Positions 28,552-38,300 of a stretch of DNA of 64,000 nt are shown here, piece by piece. The notes below the pieces were generated by a model. That model saw only the letters and a list, made by a program, of their open reading frames with translations. It was not told the DNA's origin and searched no databases. This DNA comes from CAIVVT01 sp963757265. GTDB lineage: Bacteria > Acidobacteriota > Terriglobia > Bryobacterales > Bryobacteraceae. A program made the translations under genes and the position numbers. The stretch is taken from positions 2,542,001 through 2,606,000 of the forward strand of contig CAVWRA010000006.1 of NCBI GenBank assembly GCA_963757265.1, written 5' to 3'. Each line of letters starts with the position of its first letter. Positions within the stretch are counted from its first letter, which is position 1.

Positions 28552-29535
28552 ATGCCAGAGCTGAAACTTCCCGAACTGATGCTGACGATGCGCGGATTCC
28601 AGGAGAGCCGCGTGCTGCTGACCGCCGTGGAGTTGGACCTGTTCACGGCCGTAGGCGACGGCGCGCAGGCCGAAACGGTCGCCGCACGGCTTGACACGGC
28701 CCCGCGCGCCACCGCCCAGTTGCTGAACGCGCTGGTGGCCATCGGCGCGCTCACGAAGCGCGATGGCGTCTTCCATAACACGGCCGAAACGGCGCGGTAC
28801 CTCGTGGCTTCGTCCCCGGATTGCCTGCGCGCGGGGCTGCTGCACAGCGTTCACATGTGGGAGACGTGGAACACGCTGACCGATTGCGTCCGCACCGGCA
28901 CGACGAAAGCGGAGCGGGTGAACGAGACGCGGCGGCCGGAGTGGACCCGCGCCTTCATCGCCGCGATGGACCAGCGCGCCCGCGGCGAGGCCGGGCACGT
29001 GGCGCAGGCCGTCCACGCGCCGGACGCGCGCCGGATGCTGGATATCGGGGGCGGCTCGGGCGTCTATTCGATCGCTTTCGCGCGGGCTTACCCAGAATTG
29101 ATGGTGGACGTTTTCGACCTGCCGGCGGTGGTCAAATTGACGCAGGAGTATGTCCGTTCGGCGGGCCTGTCTGAGCGCATCGGCACACGCAGCGGCGACA
29201 TGCGCACGGACGAACTGGGCGCGGGCTACGACCTGGCCCTGCTCTCGGCCATCTGCCACATGTTCAGCCCCGAGGAGAATCGGGAGCTGTTCGGGCGCTG
29301 CTATCGCGCGCTTGCGCCGGGCGGACGGCTGCTGATGCGCGATTTCATCCTCGATCCGGACGGCACCAGCCCCAGACAGGCGGCGCTGTTCGCGCTGAAC
29401 ATGCTGGTCGGCACGCCGCACGGCTCGACTTACACCGAGGCCGAGTACACGGAGTGGCTGCATGGCGCCGGCTTCAGCCGCGTGGAGCGCGTGCAGCCGC
29501 CCGAAATCAACCTGATGGTGGCCTGGCGGGAGTAG
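28552..29535 (+). CDS. SAM-dependent O-methyltransferase (plant-type dimerising family)
   Basis: A 327-residue protein. The ATG at 28552 is chosen for the CGGAG six bases upstream. The N-terminus is a winged-helix dimerisation domain (AETVAARLDTAPRATAQLLNAL). The SAM site is MLDIGGGSGVYSIAFA, followed by DVFDLPAVV and GDM. The catalytic region has LLSAICHMF with the His expected for O-methyl transfer in this family. The substrate would be a small hydroxylated molecule, often a natural product. There is no clear partner gene. Confidence 0.87.
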   Translation: MPELKLPELMLTMRGFQESRVLLTAVELDLFTAVGDGAQAETVAARLDTAPRATAQLLNALVAIGALTKRDGVFHNTAETARYLVASSPDCLRAGLLHSVHMWETWNTLTDCVRTGTTKAERVNETRRPEWTRAFIAAMDQRARGEAGHVAQAVHAPDARRMLDIGGGSGVYSIAFARAYPELMVDVFDLPAVVKLTQEYVRSAGLSERIGTRSGDMRTDELGAGYDLALLSAICHMFSPEENRELFGRCYRALAPGGRLLMRDFILDPDGTSPRQAALFALNMLVGTPHGSTYTEAEYTEWLHGAGFSRVERVQPPEINLMVAWRE

Positions 29536-29605
29536 TGACGCGGCGGGAGAAGGCGTTGGCACATCCGCTTACGGTCGCAGCTCTGCACCATGTGGTGGAA
29601 GAGCT

Positions 29606-32428
29606 TTATTCCCCGGCGGCGACCTCGGCCTGTTCCGGCGTGCGGTAGCCGATCTCGCGGATGCGGCAGGCGTCCATGAAATTGCAGAAGGTGCACGACT
29701 CCTCGTCGATGGGCGCGACGCCGATGCGGCCGGCGAGGATCTCACCGGCGGCGCGAGCGGCCTGCTCAGCGGCGTTGTTCATGAGGGTGTCGAGTTTCTG
29801 CGCGTCCTCCCAGCCCTTCAATTCGCAGGCGCCTTTCACCGCGACGTAGTGAAAAGCCACCGGACGCAGGGCTTTATGCTGCACCGCCAGCAGGTAGAGA
29901 CCAGCTTGGAGGCCACGCCCGGCGAACTCCTTCCGGACGATCAACGCCACACTCGAAGGGCGGGAAAACTTGTAGTCGTAGAGTACGCAATCGCCGTTCT
30001 CGGCGACCTCATAACGGTCGGTGCGGCCGCACACGACGGCCGCGCCCAGCCTCAGCTCGAACGGCTCCTCCAAGTGCGTTTCCCAACCCGGCATCCCGGG
30101 TGGATGGACGGCGTACATGCGCAGGCTGCGGACGATCCGCGCGCGTTCCAGCTCCAGCCGGTAACTCAATGGTACGCGGAGCCGTTTCATCGTTGAAGAC
30201 CATTCGCGCTCGAAGCGCCCCACGAGGTCACCGCCTAGGCGGTGGTACTGCGCCAGCACGGCATGAACCAGCTTCCCGCGCTGCAGTGCGTCGAAACGAT
30301 CCTCGGGTGCAACCGGCGGGTCCTCGATGGCAAGAGAATACTGGGCAAAAAAGTGGAACGGGCACTCGAGGAATGTCTCCAGGCCTGTGGGCGAAAAATG
30401 ATCGTGCCGGAGGGCCAAAGCGGGCGCAGCGGCGGGCGAAAGAACCTCCTTGGCGGGGTCAAGATCCGCCTCAGCGGCGTCATTTTGTCGTGTTTCTTGA
30501 TGTTGTTCACCGGTGTTTTCCGCGTTTTTCGACGGTTCGGGAGGCGAAAACGCGAGTTCACAGGAGGCGGGCAGGGCGGTTTCCAACCCCGGAATGTGGT
30601 CCAGAGCGAAGGCGCCGAGCGCGGGTTCGCCGTTGGGTTGGAGACGCGGATAACTGAGGACCAGTTCGGCGGTGGCGCGCGTCAGCGCGACGTCGAACAG
30701 GAAGCGCTCCTCGGCGTCGCGCTCGGCGCGCGTGCGGACGGCGATGCCGCGGCGGCGCAAGGCCGAGCGGAGCGCTTCGCCGAGCAGTGGGTCGGGCGAG
30801 GCCTGGCCCGGGAAGACGCCCTCGAGCAATCCGCAGACGAAGACCACCGGCAGCTCCCACTGGCGCGCCTCCTGGGCATCGATCAGAGGCACGGCATCGC
30901 GCCGGAATTCGGGCGCGGAAAGCGTGGCATCGCGCAGTGACGGCTTGGCCAGTTCCATGAAACCGTTGAGCGAAACCGGCTCCGGCGGCATCAGGCCGGC
31001 CGCCGCGGAGAGAGCCCCGAGCCAGGCCGCGGCGGCGCCGGCGCGGGCGCGCCAGAGGTTGACGTGTCCGGCCGCAAGACCGGGGCCGGCCAGTTGCTCC
31101 GCGGCAGCGCCAATGCCGTTGGCGGCGCCATTGACCGGGCCGGGCAGCGGCGTGTCGAGCAGGGTGTTGAGCGCGGCCAGACGGGCCACCCATGCAAGGG
31201 GTGGATGGGAGGCGGCGCGCCAATCCTCGAATTGGGACAGGCGGTCGAGGAATTCGACCAGCGGCTGGGCGCCGGGCAGGGACTGGGCCAATTGGCGCGG
31301 GCGGGCGAGCCCCGCTCCGGGCAACTCCTCGCGCAGCTTGTATTCAAAAGAAGCGCAGGCCGGGCAGGCGCCACTGAGGCCGGCTGGGGCGAGCACGGCG
31401 TCCAGCAGCGGCTCCCAATGCCAGCCGCTCAACACGGCTTCCACGGCCGCGGCGAACAGGCGCGCGGCGGGATGGGCGGCGAGGGCGCAAGCGAAGTATG
31501 GGCGCACGGGGATGCCGAAGCGGGCGAAGGTGGACTCGAGCAGCGGGACGTAGGGCTCGCGGGCACGCACCAGAACGCCGCTTTCGTGCCACGCCCGGCC
31601 GGCGCGATGATGCTCGAGGATGCGCCGGGCGACCTCGACGGCTTCGTCCTCGGCGCTGGCGGGGCAGACCAGCAGGCGGCGCGGCTCAGGGCGCACCGGG
31701 GAGAAGCGGCGGATGGCGAAGCCGGCACGGCGCAGTGCGATCAAACCGCCGCGCGCCGCGCCTCTCCAGGCGGGCAAGGTTACTGTGACGGCGCCGCGCT
31801 CGGCCTGGGCGCGAATGAGGTCGAGTTCGGCGGCGGCAAGGCGCGAGAATCCATCCCAGAAAAATGACCGCACATGCGGCAGAACCCCGTCGCGCAGAGC
31901 CTGCGCGGCCTGTTGCAGGTATCGGTGGCGCGTGAGCAGGCCCTCGGATTCGGCGCGCGCCTGCAACTCCAGCCACACGCCGGCGATCGCGTTCGCCACC
32001 GGCCGGGAGCCGGGATCGAGGTTCAGGAAGGCCTGCCACGTGAGGGCGTCGCAGCCGGCATTGGCCAATTCCTCCAAAGTGGCGGCGAGCTTGGGCAGGA
32101 AACCGGGCAGCTCGCGCAACTCGCGGAACTCGGGCGGGCAGCGGCGGGCCAGGATTTCGCCGAGGTACATTTCCAGCGCCGCGGCCGTGGCAAGGCGCGG
32201 CTGGCCGGCGAGTTCGATGGCATGGCCCCTTACTGTGACGATGGTGTCCGTGCGCAGAACCAGGCCCTCCCGCGCCAGGGTGTGGCGCAGGTGCTCGGCC
32301 ATCGTGGCGCTGGGCACAATGAGGCGGAAATCATCGCCGAAGTCGCGCAGGGGGCCGCGCAGAGTCTCCAGCAGGCGGGTGGTCTTGCCCGATCCCGGCG
32401 GTCCCAGCCAGACGGCGTGCGCGCTCAT
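29606..32428 (-). CDS. AddB/RexB-like ATPase-nuclease (PD-(D/E)XK)
   Basis: A 940-residue protein with an N-terminal P-loop GPPGSGKT, a long diverged helicase body, and a C-terminal RecB-type nuclease domain. The nuclease motifs are KLVHAVL (His), VVCGRTDRYE, and VLYDYK (the D-x-K of PD-(D/E)XK). Cysteines in ECPFHF and CTFCNFMDAC would hold the iron-sulfur staple typical of AddB. It should act in double-strand-break end processing. The expected AddA/RecB-like partner is not in the window. It starts seven bases after the LptFG gene and is probably in that operon. Confidence 0.83.
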   Translation of the reverse strand: MSAHAVWLGPPGSGKTTRLLETLRGPLRDFGDDFRLIVPSATMAEHLRHTLAREGLVLRTDTIVTVRGHAIELAGQPRLATAAALEMYLGEILARRCPPEFRELRELPGFLPKLAATLEELANAGCDALTWQAFLNLDPGSRPVANAIAGVWLELQARAESEGLLTRHRYLQQAAQALRDGVLPHVRSFFWDGFSRLAAAELDLIRAQAERGAVTVTLPAWRGAARGGLIALRRAGFAIRRFSPVRPEPRRLLVCPASAEDEAVEVARRILEHHRAGRAWHESGVLVRAREPYVPLLESTFARFGIPVRPYFACALAAHPAARLFAAAVEAVLSGWHWEPLLDAVLAPAGLSGACPACASFEYKLREELPGAGLARPRQLAQSLPGAQPLVEFLDRLSQFEDWRAASHPPLAWVARLAALNTLLDTPLPGPVNGAANGIGAAAEQLAGPGLAAGHVNLWRARAGAAAAWLGALSAAAGLMPPEPVSLNGFMELAKPSLRDATLSAPEFRRDAVPLIDAQEARQWELPVVFVCGLLEGVFPGQASPDPLLGEALRSALRRRGIAVRTRAERDAEERFLFDVALTRATAELVLSYPRLQPNGEPALGAFALDHIPGLETALPASCELAFSPPEPSKNAENTGEQHQETRQNDAAEADLDPAKEVLSPAAAPALALRHDHFSPTGLETFLECPFHFFAQYSLAIEDPPVAPEDRFDALQRGKLVHAVLAQYHRLGGDLVGRFEREWSSTMKRLRVPLSYRLELERARIVRSLRMYAVHPPGMPGWETHLEEPFELRLGAAVVCGRTDRYEVAENGDCVLYDYKFSRPSSVALIVRKEFAGRGLQAGLYLLAVQHKALRPVAFHYVAVKGACELKGWEDAQKLDTLMNNAAEQAARAAGEILAGRIGVAPIDEESCTFCNFMDACRIREIGYRTPEQAEVAAGE

Positions 32429-32435
32429 CGTCGCC

Positions 32436-34775
32436 TCAAGTTCGCATCTGCATCATCAGATACAGGCCGGCCAGGGCGAAGATGCCATCGGGCGCCCAGG
32501 CCGCCAGGCCGGGCGGCAACTGGCCCGCGCCGCCGAGTTGCTCGAACAGATAGTTGAGCACGAAATAGGCGGCGGCGACGCCCAGGCTGACGCCGACGCC
32601 GGTCATGGCGCCGCGGCTGCCGGTCATGAAGGCGAACGGTACCGAGAGCAGGGCCATGACGAACACGAACAGCGGCACGGCGAATTTCTTGTGGTATTGC
32701 ACCTGTAGCGGGACGGTATTGAAGCCGCTGCGCTGCAGCTCGGTGATGTAGTCGCGGAGCTGGGGAAACGTGAGCTGCTTGTAGGTCTTGACCTCCTTGC
32801 GGAACCAGCTCGGCGGCTCGGTGATGTCCTGGAATGTGGCCGCGGATCCGGCGAACGGGCGATATTTGTCGGTCTCCGCGCCGAACTCGCGCACCCAGCC
32901 GTTTTCGAAGACCCAGGTGTTGAGGGTGGGCTCCCAATGCGCGCGCTCGGCCAGCAGGTGACGATCCAGGCGCGCGAGGGAGGGGTCGATATCGTAGACC
33001 TGCACGCCGCCGAGCACGCCCTGGTCCTGGTCGAAATGCTTGTAGTAGAAAATGCGCAGGTTGCGGGTAGTGTTCCCGCAGATCCACTTGCGCTCGGGGT
33101 TGAGGTAGGTTTGCGCGGCGTGGCCGCGGATTTTATTGCGCAGCCCGTCCTGAATGATGTTGGCCTGGGTCACGACGGAGTGGTCGAAGACGAACAACGC
33201 GCCGCTCAGAATCAGGGTGATGACCAGCACCGGCAGAGTGAGCCGGTACAGACTGACGCCGCAGGCCTTGAGGGCGATGATCTCGTTGTTCTTGGCCAGG
33301 ATGCCGAACGTCACCAGCGATGCTACCAGCACCCCGACCGGCGCCGTGTCGTAGATCAGCTTGGGCGCCAGGTAAAACAGGTAGCGCAACAACTCGCTCA
33401 TGGGGATGTCGTTGTGGAAAGCGTCGGCCAGCAGCTCGAAGAAATTGAAGACTTCGGTGAGCACGACGAATCCGCCCAGCAGGATGGCGAAGTAAAAAAG
33501 AAACGAGGTCAGGACGTAGGTGTCGATGATCTGCGGCAGCAGGAAGAAGCGCCGGCGGGGCGGGGACGCGGCCCAGGCCAGGGCCTCGGGACGGTGCGAA
33601 ACGAGCCGGCGGAGACGCTGCCACAGCGACCGCAGGCGAGCGCGTAACACTCCGAAGCGCTCGCGGCCCTGGGGCAATTCGAGGCGCGCGAGGAGAATCC
33701 CGGATAGCAGGGCGAAGATGGCGTTGGGCGTCCAGACGGCGATGGCGGGGTTCAGGCGGCCGTCCTTGGCCAGGCCGATCAGGCCCAGCAGCACGGTGTA
33801 GTAGAGGAAGGCCAGGAAAACGGTGATGGCGAAGGCGGCCGACTTGCCGCCTTTGCGGGAGGAGACGCCGAGCGGCACGCCGGTGAGGGCCAGCAGGAGG
33901 CAGGCCAGCGGCAGTGCCAGGCGGCGGTGCAGTTCGATGGCCGCTTCCACCGACTTGCGCGCCTCGTGCACCAGCGTGGTGGTGGACATGGCGTTGACGG
34001 CGGCCTTGCGCTGCGGGCTGCGGTCCTGGGCTTCGAGGGCCATCTCGCCGCGCGGGGCGTTGATGTGGTAGTAAGTGGCGGCATCGGGCGCCACCTCGTA
34101 GCCGCTTTCGTGGGATAGGCTGAGCTGCAGCCGGTTGCCGCGATTATCGGGCAACACGAGGGCCTCGCGGGCCAGGGTCAGGCGCGGTCCCTCGCCGCGG
34201 TTGACGGCCGCGCTCTTGCGCTGATCGGGCGGGGTGGTGTCAGCGATGAAGACGTCCTTCCAATGCACCGGGCTTCCGGTCAGCACGTCGCTCACGTAAA
34301 GAATCGTGTTGGGAAAGGACTCGTCGAAGACGCGCGGCATGATCTCGGCGGTCAGTTGTGAGGGGCCGACCCGGTTGAGCACGCGCACCACTTCGGCCTG
34401 GCACCAGGGCGTGAACTTGATCGAGCAATAGCCGGTAATCGCCGTGGCCAGCAGCGCGAACAGCACCACCGGCCGGGCCACGCGGCGGCTGGGTACGCCG
34501 GCCGCACGCAGGGCGATGATCTCGCCGTCGTTGGACATGCGGCTCAGGGCGATGAGCGTTCCGGCCAGCGCGCCCAGCGGGACGGTGTACGGCAGCGAGG
34601 CCGGGAGCAGCAGCAGAAACAGGTAGCCGACGGTGCCGGCCGAGGCCGCGCTGTTGACCAGGATGGAGAACAGGCGGCTGGCCTGCTGCAGGAAGATGAT
34701 CAGCAGAAAAAGCGCCGAGCCCAAAGCGGCGCTGGTCGAGATTTCAAGAAAAATCGTGCGGGAAAGGAGGGCCAT
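32436..34775 (-). CDS. Fused LptF-LptG lipopolysaccharide export permease
   Basis: A 779-residue protein made of two LptF/LptG-type permease halves in one chain. The first half (about 1-370) begins LLSRTIFLEIST with membrane segments, has MSNDGEIIALRAAGVP (the coupling helix toward the LptB ATPase), a periplasmic domain, and three C-terminal membrane spans. The second (about 400-779) begins IIDTYVLTSFLFYF and repeats the layout with AKNNEIIALKACGVSLYR. In most bacteria these are two proteins that form the LptB2FG complex; here the fusion fixes a 1:1 ratio. It lies six bases after the TldE-like gene. Confidence 0.92.
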   Translation of the reverse strand: MALLSRTIFLEISTSAALGSALFLLIIFLQQASRLFSILVNSAASAGTVGYLFLLLLPASLPYTVPLGALAGTLIALSRMSNDGEIIALRAAGVPSRRVARPVVLFALLATAITGYCSIKFTPWCQAEVVRVLNRVGPSQLTAEIMPRVFDESFPNTILYVSDVLTGSPVHWKDVFIADTTPPDQRKSAAVNRGEGPRLTLAREALVLPDNRGNRLQLSLSHESGYEVAPDAATYYHINAPRGEMALEAQDRSPQRKAAVNAMSTTTLVHEARKSVEAAIELHRRLALPLACLLLALTGVPLGVSSRKGGKSAAFAITVFLAFLYYTVLLGLIGLAKDGRLNPAIAVWTPNAIFALLSGILLARLELPQGRERFGVLRARLRSLWQRLRRLVSHRPEALAWAASPPRRRFFLLPQIIDTYVLTSFLFYFAILLGGFVVLTEVFNFFELLADAFHNDIPMSELLRYLFYLAPKLIYDTAPVGVLVASLVTFGILAKNNEIIALKACGVSLYRLTLPVLVITLILSGALFVFDHSVVTQANIIQDGLRNKIRGHAAQTYLNPERKWICGNTTRNLRIFYYKHFDQDQGVLGGVQVYDIDPSLARLDRHLLAERAHWEPTLNTWVFENGWVREFGAETDKYRPFAGSAATFQDITEPPSWFRKEVKTYKQLTFPQLRDYITELQRSGFNTVPLQVQYHKKFAVPLFVFVMALLSVPFAFMTGSRGAMTGVGVSLGVAAAYFVLNYLFEQLGGAGQLPPGLAAWAPDGIFALAGLYLMMQMRT

Positions 34776-34781
34776 CGCGCA

Positions 34782-36587
34782 TCACTTCGAGGGCGGCGGA
34801 GGGGGCACCAGCGGCGGGCGGGCGGTCTCGTCGGCGTGCGGTTCCAGCTCCAGCTCCTCGAACAGCAGCGCCGGCGCCACCGCGGAGCAGCCGACGATAA
34901 AGTTGCCGGCGCCGGCAAGGGCCATCGGAGCGCCGTTGTCCACATAGTTGAACAGGGCCGGAGAATCGCCGGCGGCGAGGATATCGCGGAAATTCCGCAC
35001 CGACAGGTTGCGGAATCGCAGCCCGCGCACCAGCTCCTCGCGGCCGTCGGCGTACAGGCGCACCAGCAGCAGCGGCGCACTGAATTGGCGCGGACCGCCC
35101 GAGCGCATCTGACGGCGCAGCATCTCGCGCGCTTCGGAGCCCGTGGCCACCGACGGGAAATCCATCCGCCGGACCAGCAGCGCGTAAGGCTTCCCCTGCT
35201 GCTTCACCATCTCCAGCAGGCGCTGCCTTAAAGCGGCCTCGGGCACGGTCTGGCCGGCTTCCACGAACAGGTTGCCCGGACGGGCGGTGCGCGTGCCGAA
35301 GGGGCCAGGCAGACGAGCGTGCCCGTTCGGGCCGCTGCCGCCCTTCACCGGCTGGCGCGTGGACAGGTAGTTCCTAAGCAGGCCCTTGTCGACCAGCGTG
35401 ACCGGCGCCGGCGCGACGCCTTCGAGGTCCGCCTCGTAAAAGCCGGCCAGCGGCAGGCCGTTCCATTCCTTGAGGGTCGCATCGTCGCGCAGGCTCATCC
35501 ACAGCGGCAGAACGCGGGAGCCGATCTTGTTCTCCAGGCCGCTCTCCGGGATAACCACGTTGCGGCCCTGTTCGGCCACCGGCTTGCGCATCAGCGCCAG
35601 CTCCTGCCCGAAGACTTCGGCGACCAACTGCGCCGCAGCGCCCGGCTCGAACAAAACCGGCCCGGTATAGGCTTCGCCTGGCGGCGCGGCGGCCAGCGCC
35701 TCGAGCTGGGACGCGGTCTCGGAGGCGGCGCGCCGCAGTGCGGCGTCACCCGGCAGTCCGGAGGGCAGGAGCGCGGTGAATTGCACGCCGTGATAGACCT
35801 GGCCGCCTTTCTCAAGCGCCGCCGAGGCGCGCAGTTGCAGCGTGGCCAGCCGGTCGGGCACCCGCAGGAGGGTTCCCTCGGAGTTGTTGTAGTAGAAAGC
35901 GCCAACGCCCCACATCAGATCCGCGTCCGCGGAGAGGACGCCCGGACGCCCGCGGAAGACGGCGGTCAGAGCGCGGACGCGCTCGTTCCACTGCGCCTGG
36001 TCGAACGGCGGGGCGTGCAGATCGCGCAGCAGAATCAACCTGGGCGCGCTCTCGAAATCCGGCAGACGGTCCCGCACGGCGAAATAGTTGAAGGCCGCCT
36101 GTTTCTTGCCGAGGGCCTCGACCGCGGTCTTGTAGGCCCGGTCGATGCCCAGCCAGAAGGACGCGCGCAGGCTCAGCAGATCGTCATCCAGGGGAATGAG
36201 CTCGGAATCGAAGCGCGTGCCGGAGTATGCGTCCGACCCGACATAGCCGGTGTTGTCGAACGCCGGCGCCCCGACGCGCACCAGCGGCTGCTGGACGCGC
36301 ACCCGGGAAAGGCGCGGCGCGAACGAAGCGCCGAGCGACGAAGCCAGCGTCACGCTCTCCGATTGGTTCACGCCGATTTCGACGAAGAACGGCGCAACGC
36401 CGTAGGAGACCAGGAGACGCGCCCGGCGGATCTCGGCCTGCATGGCGCGCAGCAGGGGATCGCTGTCGTATTGCTCGGCCGAGGGGGACATCGGAGCCCG
36501 CGGGGTCCCGCCGCCCGGCAGTTGCGCGGGCTGGAGCGGCGCCGCCGTGGCGAGCAGCAGCAGCGGCAGCAGTGCCGAGCCCCTCAT
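34782..36587 (-). CDS. TldE/PmbA-like protein lacking the metal motif, secreted
   Basis: A 601-residue protein; the ATG at 36585-36587 overlaps the TldD stop. A signal peptide (ALLPLLLLATAAPLQPA) is followed by the TldD/PmbA fold. Where the partner has HEIFGH, this protein reads AEVFGQ (A323, E324, Q328), so the zinc site is lost, as in TldE of the TldD/TldE heterodimer. The C-terminal LVRGLRFRNLSVRNFRDI matches the family. It is probably the non-catalytic subunit that shapes the active cleft of the neighbouring protease. The signal peptides on both suggest work outside the cytosol, unlike E. coli TldD/E. Confidence 0.85.
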   Translation of the reverse strand: MRGSALLPLLLLATAAPLQPAQLPGGGTPRAPMSPSAEQYDSDPLLRAMQAEIRRARLLVSYGVAPFFVEIGVNQSESVTLASSLGASFAPRLSRVRVQQPLVRVGAPAFDNTGYVGSDAYSGTRFDSELIPLDDDLLSLRASFWLGIDRAYKTAVEALGKKQAAFNYFAVRDRLPDFESAPRLILLRDLHAPPFDQAQWNERVRALTAVFRGRPGVLSADADLMWGVGAFYYNNSEGTLLRVPDRLATLQLRASAALEKGGQVYHGVQFTALLPSGLPGDAALRRAASETASQLEALAAAPPGEAYTGPVLFEPGAAAQLVAEVFGQELALMRKPVAEQGRNVVIPESGLENKIGSRVLPLWMSLRDDATLKEWNGLPLAGFYEADLEGVAPAPVTLVDKGLLRNYLSTRQPVKGGSGPNGHARLPGPFGTRTARPGNLFVEAGQTVPEAALRQRLLEMVKQQGKPYALLVRRMDFPSVATGSEAREMLRRQMRSGGPRQFSAPLLLVRLYADGREELVRGLRFRNLSVRNFRDILAAGDSPALFNYVDNGAPMALAGAGNFIVGCSAVAPALLFEELELEPHADETARPPLVPPPPPSK

Positions 36588-38281
36588 GGAAGGACCCCTT
36601 CGACCGGCCGCGGCAGCAGCGGCGGGCGGTCGCCGGTGTTGTGCTTGCGCTGGATCTCGATTTCCGTCACCAGCAGCGCGGGCGAGACGGCCGAGACAGG
36701 CACCTGGCCGGACTCCGCGCCGCAATACCCGTTGAACACCTCGGGCCGGTCCGAAACGGCGGTGATGCGGGCGAAGCTGGCCAGCGGCGTGCCCACGATA
36801 TCGGCGCCGCGCACGAGCTCGTCCGGACGACCGTCGGCATACACGCGATACACCATCAGGGGAATCACGGTGAACGATTGAAGAGTGTCGCGGCGGGTCT
36901 CGGTGAAGCCCCCGGTGACGACATCGAAATACAGGCCGTAGCTCTTGCCCTGGCGCCTGGCCTCGTCGATCAGCATGCGGCGCAGTTCGCTCTCCTTGAC
37001 CGTCCGGGAGGGAATGACGAGCAGATTGGACTGCCGCGAAAGCGCTTCGTAGCCGGGCTGTTTGCGGCCGTGGCCGTTGGACTCGGTGAAGCCCGGCGCG
37101 GGCATCCGCGAAAGCAGGAACGTCTTGAGAATCCCGTTCTCGACGAGCGTCACGCGGCGCGCCGGAACCCCTTCGTCGTCGAACTCATACCAGCCATTGA
37201 GATCGGCGCCGGCCGTGTTGTGCAGGGTCGGGTCGAATACGACGCTGAGGAAATCCGGCAGAACGCTCTTGCCGATGCTGTTGGAAAAAGTCTGGCCCTC
37301 CTGCAGGTCGGACTGGCGGTGGCCTTCGATGCGATGGCCGAAGATCTCGTGGAAAAAGACGCCAGCGGCGCGGCCGGACAGAATGGCCGGGCCGACGAAC
37401 GGGTCGGCCTGCGGGGCCTGGCGCAGCTTCTGAATCGATTCGGCGGCCCGCTGCATGGCGGCGCGCAGCTCAGCTTCCTTGGGAAGCCGCGCGGGGTCCT
37501 CGGCGTCGAAGCTTTCCAGGGCGACCAGATCCTCGCCGTCGGCGGCCTTGCCGCGGACCACGAGGTTGAGACCGGCGAAGGTGCGGCCGTGTTGCAGGCG
37601 CGTGCCTTCCGAGCTCACCAGGGTCTTGGACTCGCGGCGCCAGGAGAGCGTCAGCGTGGCCGTGATGACGCCCGGCGCGTCGCGGCTTAACAGCGAGAGC
37701 TTGCGCAGGCGGGCCTTCCACTCCTCGGCATTCACCTTCAGGGCTGGGACGGCGGTGAAGCCGGTATGCGGCGGCTCGGAGCTGAAGTCGGCCGTGGCGC
37801 GGGCCGGCGCCTGCTTATTCTTGACGGCCGTCTGCACCTGCTGGAAACGCTGGACGGCGGCACGCTGCGCCAAATCGGTCAGACGCCAGAAGGCCAATTG
37901 GAGGGCGGCGGGATCGTCTTGGTCGGGCATCGAGGCGCTGGCCGTGAACATCGGCCGCTCCCCATCCACGACATGGAAGTTGTCGAACTCCGGCGAACCG
38001 ACGCGCAGGCTGCATTCGCCCAGGCGCTGGCGGGAGCGCGAATCGGTCAGGATGCCCCCCAGGGAGGCGCTGATCGTACCCCGCTCCTCCTCGGTCAGCG
38101 AATAGGCGATGTAGTAAACCGGAGGCTCGGACCGTTTGCTCAGCACGGCGAAGTTGCGCGTAAGCTCGGCCTCGAGAATGCCGATCGGGGATGGCGCGGC
38201 CGGGGGAGCCGGCGCCGCCAGTACGGCCCAAATGGATCCCGCCGCAAGCGCGAGCCGGGCTAGCCTCGACACCACGCTCAA
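36584..38281 (-). CDS. TldD-type metalloprotease, secreted
   Basis: A 565-residue protein with an N-terminal signal peptide (LARLALAAGSIWAVLAAPAPP). The zinc motif is HEIFGHRIEGH with His311, Glu312 and His316. It continues with FDDEGVPARRVTLVENGIL and the C-terminal ELVRGADIVGTPLASF, both TldD signatures. TldD/TldE complexes cleave small, flexible peptides, including modified-peptide leaders in some systems. Order in the operon: tldD, tldE-like, lptFG, addB-like, all overlapping or within seven bases. A signal peptide is unusual for this family. Confidence 0.9.
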   Translation of the reverse strand: MSVVSRLARLALAAGSIWAVLAAPAPPAAPSPIGILEAELTRNFAVLSKRSEPPVYYIAYSLTEEERGTISASLGGILTDSRSRQRLGECSLRVGSPEFDNFHVVDGERPMFTASASMPDQDDPAALQLAFWRLTDLAQRAAVQRFQQVQTAVKNKQAPARATADFSSEPPHTGFTAVPALKVNAEEWKARLRKLSLLSRDAPGVITATLTLSWRRESKTLVSSEGTRLQHGRTFAGLNLVVRGKAADGEDLVALESFDAEDPARLPKEAELRAAMQRAAESIQKLRQAPQADPFVGPAILSGRAAGVFFHEIFGHRIEGHRQSDLQEGQTFSNSIGKSVLPDFLSVVFDPTLHNTAGADLNGWYEFDDEGVPARRVTLVENGILKTFLLSRMPAPGFTESNGHGRKQPGYEALSRQSNLLVIPSRTVKESELRRMLIDEARRQGKSYGLYFDVVTGGFTETRRDTLQSFTVIPLMVYRVYADGRPDELVRGADIVGTPLASFARITAVSDRPEVFNGYCGAESGQVPVSAVSPALLVTEIEIQRKHNTGDRPPLLPRPVEGVLP

Positions 38282-38300
38282 CAGGATAACATGCCGGGCT

